A stretch of DNA of 9,439 nucleotides from JAAYAN01 sp964437215 (GCA_964437215.1 CAYTFZ010000097.1:1-9439), one strand, 5' to 3'. Counted from the stretch's first letter, positions 1 to 7,464 are shown. The notes: generated by a model from the letters alone, not told the origin. A program made the numbers and translations.

Positions 1-209
1 CACGCGGTATAAAAAATTGCCGGAGTAGTAGGTTATTCAGGGGTTGTAGCCCGCTTAAGCTTTTGTTTAACTTGACAGGAAGGTGCCTCGAAATGCCAAA
101 CGTTTCATATACGTAACCGTTATAGCACATTTTAGAAGACCCAAAAGACGTTATGATGTCAAGGAATTAAGTTATTTTATTCGTAAATTTCACAAAAAAA
201 TAAATTTAG
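1..209. other. Non-coding left edge, possible integron attC-like or dispersed repeat
   Basis: No credible gene is present: two frames close quickly and the third is open only to about base 113 without a domain I recognise. The first 130 bases are less AT-rich than the gaps further on and hold short symmetric pieces: a perfect GCTTAAGC palindrome at 53-60, GGG/CCC arms around 40-52, and an ACGT...ACGT pair at 100-114. GTTTAAC at 65-71 fits the RYYYAAC consensus of an integron attC R'' box, and GTTATAGC at 119-126 resembles the partner R' box, 62 bases end to end. However, the inner L''/L' arms do not pair well. From memory, similar stretches recur next to small accessory genes in Bacteroidota genomes, but this cannot be checked here. 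From about 130 to 209 the DNA is plain AT-rich leader. Confidence 0.3.
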
Positions 210-920
210 ATGAATTCATTTATTAGTGATATTTCAAAGAAAGAATTTCCAATTTCTGAAAGAGTTTTTGGCAAAACACTTAGAATATCTATTTTAAATC
301 TAATACAGGCAGATTACCCGCAATTTAACAAAGAAAGTTGTTTATCGCTTAGTGAGTTAAACAAGTATAGAGAAAAGTACATTTCAAACTTTTTAACAGG
401 ACAAATTGGTGAGCTTTCAGAACTTGAAAAAGCGGTGCTTGATTCAATTACAAATCAAACAACTCTGGCTGACAAGATAGATGGCGATGAATCAACCAAG
501 TTATCATTTGGTCAAAGAATAGCTGATAAAGTAGCGAGTTTTGGAGGTAGCTGGACATTTATAATTTCATTCGGATTTTTCATTTTGATTTGGATTAGTT
601 TAAATGTCTTTTGGCTTCTAAACAAAGGATTTGATCCTTATCCTTTTATACTATTGAATTTGCTTCTTTCTTGTTTAGCTGCATTACAGGCACCGGTTAT
701 TATGATGAGCCAAAATAGACAAGAGGAAAAGGATAGGGAAAGGGCTAAAAAGGATTATATGATTAATCTGAAATCGGAATTGGAAATTAGGACACTACAT
801 GAGAAGATAGACCATTTGATTATACATCAGCAACAGGAATTAATGGAATTCCAAAAAATCCAGATAGAAATGATGAGTGACATTTTAAGCCAGATAGCTA
901 TTAATAAAAAAGATAGGTAA
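210..920 (+). CDS. DUF1003 family two-helix membrane protein
   Basis: This is a 236-residue protein of the DUF1003 family, whose biochemical role is unknown. The family core covers about residues 100-205. It begins with GSWTFIISFGFF, which opens a first membrane helix (about 113-135). A short loop with FDPYPFILLN follows, then a second helix (about 145-165) ending in the family signature APVIMMSQNRQ (161-171). Next comes a charged segment, DRERAKKDYMINLKSELEI, which reads as a cytoplasmic amphipathic or coiled-coil tail and continues to the C-terminus with many Gln and Met. The N-terminal 95 residues are soluble and resemble the extended N-terminus seen in longer family members. No Shine-Dalgarno motif precedes the ATG; TAAATTTC at 184-191 is a 7/8 match to the Bacteroidota -7 box. 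The gene stands alone, followed by the remnant of another gene. Family assignment is firm, function is not. Confidence 0.9.
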   Translation: MNSFISDISKKEFPISERVFGKTLRISILNLIQADYPQFNKESCLSLSELNKYREKYISNFLTGQIGELSELEKAVLDSITNQTTLADKIDGDESTKLSFGQRIADKVASFGGSWTFIISFGFFILIWISLNVFWLLNKGFDPYPFILLNLLLSCLAALQAPVIMMSQNRQEEKDRERAKKDYMINLKSELEIRTLHEKIDHLIIHQQQELMEFQKIQIEMMSDILSQIAINKKDR

Positions 921-939
921 GGCACATCATATTTATATA

Positions 940-1062
940 TTTTGGTATTTTGGCAATTGATTTTCCGAATGGCTGAAAAAAGGCGATGAAATAAAACTAA
1001 ACGGGAAATCAATATTTGAATTTAATGATGAAAAAATAATAAGACTTACAGATATTAGTTGA
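940..1062 (+). pseudogene. Remnant C-terminus of a SnoaL/NTF2-like protein
   Basis: One frame over these bases reads FWYFGN, then an in-frame TGA at 958-960, then FSEWLKKGDEIKLNGK followed by SIFEFNDEKIIRLTDIS and a natural stop at 1060-1062. The pattern G-D/N-F, K-x-G-D-x-I-x-L-N-G-x-S-I-F-E-F-x-D-x-K-I-x-x-L-T-D is the typical last two strands of SnoaL-like/NTF2-like polyketide-cyclase or ketosteroid-isomerase fold proteins. A full family member has roughly 120-140 residues, and only about the last 40 remain, interrupted by a stop. The upstream part is absent: the DUF1003 stop lies 20 bases before the match. I infer a decayed or truncated gene whose 5' end was lost, perhaps when the DUF1003 gene arrived. 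Family resemblance is from recognition only. Confidence 0.6.
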
Positions 1063-1142
1063 TTAATAATTAAAAGGCGGCTTATAAACAATTAGCTGTA
1101 ATACAGAAAAATAAAAATTATTTATCTGGAACCACATTAGAT

Positions 1143-1604
1143 ATGATTAAAATAGAAAAAATCAGTAATAACAAGAAACAGTTCCTCGACTTACTGCTGC
1201 TGGCGGACGAGTCGGAGATTATGATTGACAAGTATCTGCCGGGCGGGGATTTGTTTGCCTTATATGATGATGATTTGAAAAGTGTTTGCGTTGTAGCTCC
1301 GGTAAACAGCGAAACCTGCGAGTTAAAAAACATAGCAACTTACCAGGAATATCAAGGCAAAGGTTACGGAAGAGCATTGATAAAGTTCATTTCCGATTAT
1401 TACAAAAACGATTATAATACAATGCTTGTAGGTACAGGCGAAACACCGGGAATCCTCTCGTTTTACGAAAGCTGCGGATTTGAAAAGTCACACCGGATAA
1501 AGAATTTTTTCACAGATAATTACAACCACCCTATGTTCGATGGCGGCATACAGCTTGTTGATATGATTTATCTTAAAAAGAATTTACAGGAACAGCAAAA
1601 ATGA
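1143..1604 (+). CDS. GNAT family N-acetyltransferase (YvbK-like)
   Basis: A 153-residue single-domain acetyltransferase that would transfer an acetyl group from acetyl-CoA to an amine; the substrate is unknown. The acetyl-CoA pyrophosphate-binding motif A is clear: a beta strand CELKNIATYQEY (59-70) leads into QGKGYGRALIKF (71-82), the Q/R-x-x-G-x-G/A loop. Motif B follows as SFYESCGFEKSHR (106-118), with the GTGETPGI stretch before it. The C-terminal part, NFFTDNYNHPMFDGGIQ (121-137) followed by a final strand DMIYLKK, is the hallmark of the YvbK-type GNAT subgroup. Length is normal for a complete protein. No strong ribosome-binding site precedes the ATG. The gene is separated by more than 80 bases from its neighbours on each side, so it is probably transcribed alone. 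Family call is firm. Confidence 0.92.
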   Translation: MIKIEKISNNKKQFLDLLLLADESEIMIDKYLPGGDLFALYDDDLKSVCVVAPVNSETCELKNIATYQEYQGKGYGRALIKFISDYYKNDYNTMLVGTGETPGILSFYESCGFEKSHRIKNFFTDNYNHPMFDGGIQLVDMIYLKKNLQEQQK

Positions 1605-1651
1605 AAAACAGGGAAAATATAAATGGAATTAAATAATAAGCGGTTCTGTTT

Positions 1652-1674
1652 TAATTTTGATTTGATTAAGTTTG
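1652..1674 (+). promoter_or_regulatory. Two candidate TAnnTTTG boxes upstream of the ABM gene
   Basis: TAATTTTG at 1652-1659 and TAAGTTTG at 1667-1674 both match the Bacteroidota -7 element TAnnTTTG and lie 60-82 bases before the start of the next gene. Neither has a good TTTG at the expected -33 spacing. By chance several such matches are expected per strand in AT-rich DNA of this length, so this is only suggestive. Confidence 0.25.
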
Positions 1675-1733
1675 GCAATAAAAAAAGACTAATAATTACC
1701 TGCTTATAAGAAAAAAATCAATAAGGAGAAGAG

Positions 1734-2045
1734 ATGATATATTCGGTTGTTACAATGATTATCAAACCAGGGGAAATGGAAAAGTTTATTGAAGAATGCA
1801 AAAAGATACGTCCCTTAGTTTTATCTGAAAAAGGCTGTTTGATGTATGACTATACCAGAGAAATTCAATTTGATGACGATCAGGAGAAAATCAACAGTAA
1901 CCGGATTACTCTGTATGAGAAATGGGAATCGAAAGAAGCATTGGAAAAACATAACAATATGAAGTATATGTATGATTTTGTTCAAAAAGTAAAATCTATG
2001 AGAGAAAGCGTTACGGTAAGAATCGGAGAGGAAGTATTTATTTGA
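1734..2045 (+). CDS. ABM-domain protein, putative quinol monooxygenase (YgiN-like)
   Basis: A 103-residue protein made of a single antibiotic biosynthesis monooxygenase (ABM) dimeric alpha/beta-barrel domain. The characteristic order is present: first strand VVTMIIKPGEMEKFIEE, the E-K-G-C-L-x-Y-D turn and strand (32-39), the strand RITLYEKWESKEALEKH (57-73) with W64 and H73, and a last helix and strand ending in the C-terminus. Members include cofactor-less quinone-forming monooxygenases such as YgiN and ActVA-Orf6, but many have unproven activity. The usual HxxxxH-like second His is replaced by Tyr/Met in HNNMKYMY. The start is set by a strong ribosome-binding site, AAGGAG at 1723-1728, 5 bases before the ATG. 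The YdeI-family gene lies 61 bases downstream and may share the transcript. The real substrate cannot be inferred. Confidence 0.88.
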   Translation: MIYSVVTMIIKPGEMEKFIEECKKIRPLVLSEKGCLMYDYTREIQFDDDQEKINSNRITLYEKWESKEALEKHNNMKYMYDFVQKVKSMRESVTVRIGEEVFI

Positions 2046-2106
2046 TGATAAAAGCCGCGTCATTAATTTTTGATAGAGATATTTCAATAAAAATTTTTGT
2101 TGGCAG

Positions 2107-2697
2107 ATGAATAATAACAAACCAAAAAACGTAAAAATTTGCTTAGCACAAAAATCAGTAACTTTTTTTAAAACACAGGATGATTTTAGAAAATGGCTGG
2201 AAAGTCACCACGAAAAAGAGACAGAACTGATTGTAGGGTTTTATAAAACGGATAGCGGAAAACCTTCAATGAATTGGCCGCAATCAGTTGACCAGGCACT
2301 TTGTTTTGGCTGGATAGACGGGATTAGAAGATCAATTGACAAGGAGAGTTACTGCATACGTTTTACTCCGCGCAGAAGCACAAGCAACTGGAGCGCAGTG
2401 AATATTAAAAAAGTTGAAGAACTTTCAAGAGCCGGACTTATGAAACCTGCCGGACTAAAAGTCTTTAGTTTAAGGAAAGAGAATAAATCTTACGAAAATG
2501 ATGCATTATTTTTCGATTCGAACTATGAGATACAATTTAAAGAGAACAAAAAAGCGTGGGACTTTTTTTCTAATCAAGCTCCTTCTTATAAAAAAGCAAT
2601 TATGCGCTGGATAATGAGTGCTATGCAAGAAAAAACCAGACAATTGCGATTAGAAAAAACAATAAAAGCATGCGAACAGCAAAAGCGGGTTACATAG
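2107..2697 (+). CDS. YdeI/OmpD-associated (OmdA) family protein
   Basis: A 196-residue cytosolic protein of the YdeI/OmdA family, named in databases for a proposed link to bacteriocin protection; the molecular function is not established. The N-terminal half has the family signatures: F-F-x-T-x-x-D-F-R-K-W-L-E (20-32), ELIVGFYKTDSGK (40-52), ALCFGWIDGIRRSID (64-78) and IRFTPRRSTSNWSAVN (84-99), followed by the L-x-x-A-G-L-M-K-P-A-G helix end (106-116). The C-terminal segment (about 140-190, with WDFFSNQAPSYKKAIMRWI) is the OmdA domain, in which the aromatic and basic positions are conserved. The first 16 residues are an unconserved extension, so the true start could lie slightly downstream, but no better start codon with a ribosome-binding site is visible. 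It may be co-transcribed with the ABM gene just upstream. Confidence 0.9.
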   Translation: MNNNKPKNVKICLAQKSVTFFKTQDDFRKWLESHHEKETELIVGFYKTDSGKPSMNWPQSVDQALCFGWIDGIRRSIDKESYCIRFTPRRSTSNWSAVNIKKVEELSRAGLMKPAGLKVFSLRKENKSYENDALFFDSNYEIQFKENKKAWDFFSNQAPSYKKAIMRWIMSAMQEKTRQLRLEKTIKACEQQKRVT

Positions 2698-2960
2698 CAA
2701 AATAACACGATAGTTGCATACAAGAAGAATAAAAAAATAAAACTTTGGGAATTTATTTTTATATATCTATATTTGATGCCTATATAAATCTTAACATATC
2801 TTTTATGTTAAATCTAAAATAGTCATTAGAACAGATAATATCTTTTTTTGGTTTTATTATTGATTATTTTGGGTTAAAATCAAGGTTTTAAAAATTGTGC
2901 ATTTTGTATAAAGCAGATTAAATTTTAAATCATTCATTAATTGAATTCTTAGGGAATAAA

Positions 2961-4859
2961 ATGAAAATGATAAGAATAATTTATTCATTTCTTATATTAT
3001 TCACAGCAGCAATTAATTCTCAAAATATCAATATAAGCGGAAATGTTTCTACTCCCGATTCTGCAGTAAAAAATGCAATGATAACTTTTACTGATGCTGA
3101 TGATGCATCAAAAAGCTATGCGGCATTAACCGATAATATGGGCAATTATAATATTGGGCTTGTCACCGGCATAGGCGAAAATAAATTTGGAATTCCTGAA
3201 GATTTTCAACTCGGGCAGAATTACCCGAATCCGTTTGCAGATGAAACTGTTATTAATTACAACCTGAATAAGCAAGCTGAAGTAAGCGTAACAATTTACG
3301 ACATCTTGGGAAGAGAAGTTAAAAAGTTCAGAATTGGCGAACAAAACGCCGGTATTCACGGAGTTATTTGGGATGGAAAGAATAATTTCGGTCAGATGGT
3401 TACGGCGGGAATATATTTTTACAGACTGCAAAGCGGTGCGAAAACTCAGGTTAACAAAATGGTGTTTACACGCGGCTTAGGAACTGGAAAAGTTTTGGCA
3501 ATAAACAATAGTTTGATTTCATCAAATTCGCTTCAAACTGTCGGACTTGAAAAAAGTGATGCATCTGACGATGTAAAAACATATAATTGCCGGATAGAGA
3601 ATACAGATAATACTGCCCCGAAAATATTAGTAAAAGAGATAAATGGAATTAAAATCAGCAGAGATACAACAATAAATTTTGAGGTAACAAAAGATTTTGT
3701 GTTTCCCCGTTTAGCAGGAATGAACATAGGTGAGCAGAAATACGATAATAAAAGTTATCAGCAAAGTTTAGCAAAACTCGATTTGATTATTTTGGGTTTT
3801 TATAAAAATTGGCGGGGCTCGGCCGCAGCAATCCGGACGGCCGTACAAGAAATTAAAACGTTAAATCCTAAGCTGCTGATTGGCCAATATACCGTACTGA
3901 ATGAAGCAAAAGATTATCAAAATGACGCTACTGATGATATACGGAAAAAAATTACCGATGAAGGATGGTGGCTGCTGAATGCTGCCGGTGAAAAAACTCA
4001 ATGGACAGAGGTATATAATAATTGGGAAGTAAACTTTACATCTTATGCAAAACCGGATTCTGAAGGTGACCGCTATTCGGAGTGGATTGCCAAACGCAAT
4101 TATGAAGTTCTTTTTGAGCCGGTTCCGGAGTTTGATATCTGGTATTTCGATAATGTATTTCATAAACAGCGGGTTATTGCAGATTTTAACAGCGACGGGA
4201 TAGATGAGGATACCAGTGATACAAATATCCAAAAAATCTATCGCCAGGGTATGGCAGTTGAATGGGAAACTGCGCGTAATTTGCGTTCCGGAATTCTTTG
4301 TATGGGAAATGTGAATGATCTTTCATCAGCAGAATATGCCGAAAAATTAGACGGTGCATTTCTGGAAGCTTTAATCGGGAAAAGCTGGTCAGTTGAATCA
4401 AGAAGTAATGGCTGGACTGATATGATGAGTCGCTATCGCGCAACAATCCGTGATGTTATTGACCCCGGAATGGTTATCTTTAATGTGCACGGAGCATCGG
4501 ACGACTATGCTCTGCTTCGCTACAGTCTGGGTTCGTGCTTGCTTGAAAACGGTTACTTTTGTTATACTGATATTGTGGAAGGCTACGATACTGTTGCCTG
4601 GTTTGATGAATATGATATTCAGCTTGGTGCTGCAATTGATACTCCTCCAACCACTTCTTGGCGTAACGGACTATATTGCCGTCATTTTCAAAATGGTATG
4701 GTCATCGTAAACCCCAAAGGAAATCCAGTCCAGACAGTTACAATCGAACCAGGTTACCGAAGATTTCAAGGTACTCAAGATCCAATAGTAAATAATGGAA
4801 CGGCAGTAACTACTTTAACTTTAAATGAACGGGATGGAATTATTCTGATAAAGGAATAG
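2961..4859 (+). CDS. Secreted putative glycoside hydrolase (GHL15-like) with internal T9SS/FlgD-like module
   Basis: A 632-residue exported protein. Residues 1-20 are a signal peptide (MKMIRIIYSFLILFTAAINS, then Q). Residues 23-70 look like a carboxypeptidase-regulatory-like beta sandwich (ISGNVSTPDSAVKNAMITF, then LTDNMGNYNIG). Residues 76-171 are a FlgD-Ig/Por-secretion-type module: FGIPEDFQLGQNYPNPF, VTIYDILGREV, WDGKNNFGQMVTAGIYFYRL, KMVF. After a linker, residues 248-632 form a putative TIM-barrel hydrolase resembling the GHL15 hypothetical glycoside hydrolases: LDLIILGFYKNWRG (273-286), PKLLIGQYTVLNE (303-315), FDIWYFDNV (391-399), AFLEALIGKSW (466-476), and a C-terminal strand module with NGMVIVNPKGNP. 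D397 and E469, both near ends of predicted strands, are candidate catalytic acids. D408-D417 (DFNSDGIDED) looks like a calcium loop. An AGGGA ribosome-binding site at 2951-2955 supports the start. Substrate unknown; the hydrolase family is a moderate-confidence recognition. Confidence 0.72.
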   Translation: MKMIRIIYSFLILFTAAINSQNINISGNVSTPDSAVKNAMITFTDADDASKSYAALTDNMGNYNIGLVTGIGENKFGIPEDFQLGQNYPNPFADETVINYNLNKQAEVSVTIYDILGREVKKFRIGEQNAGIHGVIWDGKNNFGQMVTAGIYFYRLQSGAKTQVNKMVFTRGLGTGKVLAINNSLISSNSLQTVGLEKSDASDDVKTYNCRIENTDNTAPKILVKEINGIKISRDTTINFEVTKDFVFPRLAGMNIGEQKYDNKSYQQSLAKLDLIILGFYKNWRGSAAAIRTAVQEIKTLNPKLLIGQYTVLNEAKDYQNDATDDIRKKITDEGWWLLNAAGEKTQWTEVYNNWEVNFTSYAKPDSEGDRYSEWIAKRNYEVLFEPVPEFDIWYFDNVFHKQRVIADFNSDGIDEDTSDTNIQKIYRQGMAVEWETARNLRSGILCMGNVNDLSSAEYAEKLDGAFLEALIGKSWSVESRSNGWTDMMSRYRATIRDVIDPGMVIFNVHGASDDYALLRYSLGSCLLENGYFCYTDIVEGYDTVAWFDEYDIQLGAAIDTPPTTSWRNGLYCRHFQNGMVIVNPKGNPVQTVTIEPGYRRFQGTQDPIVNNGTAVTTLTLNERDGIILIKE

Positions 4860-4983
4860 CTCATTTTAGCAGATATGCTTTTATTTTATCTCTGATAATT
4901 GATTCGGGATTAATACTTTTTAATTTTCATCTTATTTTCATCTTGCCGGAATAATTTTCTTTCAGACAATATTAAAAACATTA
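4860..4983 (+). other. AT-rich spacer between hydrolase and receptor genes
   Basis: No gene or strong signal. AGCA/TGCT (4-bp arms, 4868-4879) followed by a T/A run is too weak to be called a terminator. TACTTTTT at 4914-4921 is a 7/8 match to the -7 box. Read-through from the hydrolase gene into the receptor gene is therefore possible but unproven. Confidence 0.3.
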
Positions 4984-4986
4984 ATG

Positions 4987-4991
4987 AGAGG
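4987..4991 (+). promoter_or_regulatory. Ribosome-binding site deciding the receptor start
   Basis: AGAGG lies 4 bases before the ATG at 4996. The earlier in-frame ATG at 4984 immediately precedes and partly overlaps this purine tract (GAGAGG begins with its G) and has no ribosome-binding site of its own. Starting at 4996 also gives a normal signal peptide beginning MKTGKIILAIVF. Confidence 0.55.
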
Positions 4992-4995
4992 AAAA

Positions 4996-7362
4996 ATGAA
5001 AACTGGCAAAATTATTTTAGCAATAGTTTTTTTGTGCGGGGTTTTATTTGCACAAAACGGCATAATTAAAGGAAAAATTATTGATGCAAAAACAAAGCAT
5101 CCATTAATCGGGGCAAATGTGATGCTTTATGGAACGGATTTAGGCGCAGCTTCGGATATAAATGGTTTTTACGAAATAAAAAATGTGCCGGAGGATGTTT
5201 ATAAATTAGAAATAAAATATCTTGGTTACAATACGCATATTGAACCGGATATAAGAGTAACACGCGGTAAAATATTTTATGTTAAGGATATTGAACTGAC
5301 CGAATCGATGATAGTTGGCGATGAGGTTACAATTACTTCAGGCTATTTCAACGATTCTAAAAATTTGCCCGTATCAAACTACACATACTCAAAAGATGAA
5401 ATTGTAAGAGCTCCCGGTTCTGCAGGCGATATTTTTAAAGCGGTTGAATCACTTCCGGGAGTATCTACCAGCGGAGGCGAGTTTTCTGCCTTTTCCGTTA
5501 GAGGAGGCGCTCCGACAGATAATATTATTCTTATTGATAACATCCCGTTTGCAAATATTTCGCACTTTGTTGAAGCTGGCGGAAATGAAGAAGTGCAGGG
5601 CGGACGATTTTCAATTTTTACCACCGGACTGATTGAAAAAGCTGTTTTTCAGGGCGGCGGATTTTCTTCGAAATATGGCGGAAGGAAAGCGTCTTTTCTT
5701 GATCTTTCTATAAAGGAAGGAAATAAAGAAAGCTTTACTTTAAATGGAACTTATGACCTGCTTGGCTGGGAAGCTAATTATGACGGTCCTGCTTATCTTT
5801 TAAATAATACGAGTCTGGTGATATCTGCCCGCGGACAGGATTTTAAAAAAGTCCTCGAAATTATGGGCGAAGTCGGTCATGGCCATCCTGCATTTCAGGA
5901 TTATGTAATGAAACTGACTTCCGATATTGATGAAAACAACAAGATTTCGATACTTGGAATTTATTCTACCGAAAAGTACATCAGGGATTTATATCATCTT
6001 TATAAAGCTGATAATTTTGATGACCGCTCGATGGGATTAGATAAGGAAGACAAGTTGCTTATCGGCTTGAATTGGCGGCATTTAGCCGGAAAATCCGGAT
6101 ATCTGAACTCAAGTATTTACTGGGGAAAAGTTAAAACAAATCAGGAAAAAGGGCGTGCTTATCCGGATCCTGTAAACGGAATTTATCCTGCGAAGGAAGA
6201 AATTATTGTAAGAAATCCGATTGGAGTATATAAATCGGACGAGTTTCAATATGGAATAAAGGAAGAATTTCTGCATACAATCAATAAATCAATCACTTTA
6301 AATATAGGATTTCAGTATCAGCAGATTAAAAAAACTTCTTCAATCAATATGAACGGAAAAGATACGTTGTTTATTTTCCAGTCGGATGAAATGTTTCCGG
6401 GAGGCGATAAGTTTTTAATTATCGATCCTTTTGAAATAAACAATTCTTTCGGAAAAACACGAACTGAATTTGCCGGATACACAGATTTATCATTAGATAT
6501 AACTGAAAAATTTAACTTAAATACGGGTATCCGGTATGAATATGATAACCTCAGCAAAGAGAATTATTTTTCACCAAGAATAAGCGGATCATATAAACTC
6601 GATCCGCTGACATCAGTGAATTTTGCGGCTGGAATTTATTATCAATTGCCAGAAATGCTTATTCTTGCTTCGAACAGTAGAAATTCCAATGTTAAAAGCG
6701 AAAAAGCAACACATTATATTTTAGGCATTACTCGATATTTAAGTGATGACATCAAATTTACAGCAGAAGGTTATTATAAAAATCTGGAAAATCTTATTGT
6801 AAAGCCAAACAGCAACAACTCATTTGCCGAAAATTCCGGAAAAGGTTATGCTTATGGAATTGATTTGAGCATTATTAAAAAGTTTGTAAACAATATTTAC
6901 GGGCAGATGAACTATTCCTATGGAGTTGCAAAAATTAAAAATAAATCATCGGAGCCGTATTTTAACAACGATTTCAACCAGCCGCATATTTTCAATATTC
7001 TTGTTGGATATCAGTTTAACGACAGCTGGTCTGTTTCGGCAAAATGGAAATATGCAACCGGAAGACCGAGAGATGAATTTATTATTTATGGAAACGTTCT
7101 GAACAATCAAAACAGATTGAGATATTCTAAAGAGATAACAGGCAATAATAATTTAAGATACAACGATTATCACAGCCTTAATTTACGCGTGGATTACAGA
7201 AAGCAATTTTCGAAATATTTCGCTTTAATTGCCTATATAGATATTCTTAACCTGTATGATAGAGAAAATCAAATGGAAGACAGATTTATTGAAACAACCG
7301 GAGTTAATGAGTTCGGAAGTGTAAGTATGATTCCTACTTTCGGACTTAAATTTGAAATATAA
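4996..7362 (+). CDS. TonB-dependent outer-membrane receptor with carboxypeptidase-regulatory-like domain
   Basis: A 788-residue outer-membrane receptor (792 from the alternative ATG at 4984; positions below count from that earlier ATG). A signal peptide ends near AQ (23-24). Residues 27-106 are a carboxypeptidase-regulatory-like domain (IIKGKIIDAKTKHPLIGANV, DINGFYEIKNVP, LEIKYLGY). DEVTITSG (113-120) may serve as the TonB box. The plug spans about 128-245: VESLPGVSTSGGEFSAFSVR, GGAPTDNIILIDNIPFANIS, then GLIEKAVFQGGGFSSKYGGR. The remainder alternates as beta-barrel strands with long loops, ending FGLKFEI, where many barrels end in an aromatic residue. It would import a ligand too large for porins using TonB energy. 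The ligand is unknown: there is no SusD partner, and an adjacent secreted hydrolase hints at a glycan while an HGH motif (299-301) and the downstream Cus-like kinase hint at a metal. A strong terminator follows. Confidence 0.93.
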   Translation: MKTGKIILAIVFLCGVLFAQNGIIKGKIIDAKTKHPLIGANVMLYGTDLGAASDINGFYEIKNVPEDVYKLEIKYLGYNTHIEPDIRVTRGKIFYVKDIELTESMIVGDEVTITSGYFNDSKNLPVSNYTYSKDEIVRAPGSAGDIFKAVESLPGVSTSGGEFSAFSVRGGAPTDNIILIDNIPFANISHFVEAGGNEEVQGGRFSIFTTGLIEKAVFQGGGFSSKYGGRKASFLDLSIKEGNKESFTLNGTYDLLGWEANYDGPAYLLNNTSLVISARGQDFKKVLEIMGEVGHGHPAFQDYVMKLTSDIDENNKISILGIYSTEKYIRDLYHLYKADNFDDRSMGLDKEDKLLIGLNWRHLAGKSGYLNSSIYWGKVKTNQEKGRAYPDPVNGIYPAKEEIIVRNPIGVYKSDEFQYGIKEEFLHTINKSITLNIGFQYQQIKKTSSINMNGKDTLFIFQSDEMFPGGDKFLIIDPFEINNSFGKTRTEFAGYTDLSLDITEKFNLNTGIRYEYDNLSKENYFSPRISGSYKLDPLTSVNFAAGIYYQLPEMLILASNSRNSNVKSEKATHYILGITRYLSDDIKFTAEGYYKNLENLIVKPNSNNSFAENSGKGYAYGIDLSIIKKFVNNIYGQMNYSYGVAKIKNKSSEPYFNNDFNQPHIFNILVGYQFNDSWSVSAKWKYATGRPRDEFIIYGNVLNNQNRLRYSKEITGNNNLRYNDYHSLNLRVDYRKQFSKYFALIAYIDILNLYDRENQMEDRFIETTGVNEFGSVSMIPTFGLKFEI

Positions 7363-7370
7363 CCGGAATG

Positions 7371-7415
7371 AGCAGCGGAATAACCGATCCTTAGTTTCGC
7401 TGCTTGTTTTTTTTT
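7371..7415 (+). terminator. Rho-independent terminator after the receptor gene
   Basis: The arms AGCAGCGGAA (7371-7380) and TTTCGCTGCT (7395-7404) form a 10-bp stem with one G-T wobble, with a 14-base loop. Inner TAA/TTA triplets can extend it past a bulged G. A run of nine T follows at 7407-7415. It starts 8 bases after the receptor stop and separates the receptor transcript from the two-component genes. Confidence 0.9.
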
Positions 7416-7449
7416 GAAAATATCACTTTTTAATAAATTAAAAAAAATG

Positions 7450-7457
7450 TAATTTTG
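7450..7457 (+). promoter_or_regulatory. Candidate -7 box (TAnnTTTG) of the two-component operon
   Basis: TAATTTTG is an exact match to the Bacteroidota -7 consensus, 7 bases before the response-regulator ATG. At the expected -33 position (about 7426-7431) there is CTTTTT in place of TTTG. The box lies just past the terminator, in the only gap between it and the gene, and no other good candidate exists there. Transcription would begin at or within a few bases of the start codon. Confidence 0.5.
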
Positions 7458-7464
7458 GTTCACA

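Noticed and set aside
72..77. TTGACA as a sigma-70 -35 box
   Set aside because: No -10 element at 16-18 bases, and this lineage is expected to use TTTG/TAnnTTTG promoters.
1623..1709. A 28-codon open frame starting ATGGAATTAAATAAT between the GNAT and ABM genes
   Set aside because: Very short, no ribosome-binding site, no recognisable motif; it overlaps the candidate promoter boxes.
2733..2760. A 9-bp arm pair (AAAAATAAA / TTTATTTTT) after the YdeI-family gene that could be a terminator
   Set aside because: It is pure A-T, with no GC core, in very AT-rich DNA, so it would be unstable and is likely chance. The rest of the gap to 2960 holds no gene.
2791..2811. Inverted repeat TTAACAT / ATGTTAA with a 7-base loop upstream of the hydrolase gene, as an operator candidate
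   Set aside because: It is short and AT-only, with no second copy seen near other genes of the window and no link to a regulator.
2864..2871. TTATTTTG as a -7 box for the hydrolase gene
   Set aside because: One mismatch to TAnnTTTG, and the nearest TTTG is only 13 bases upstream where about 19 is expected.
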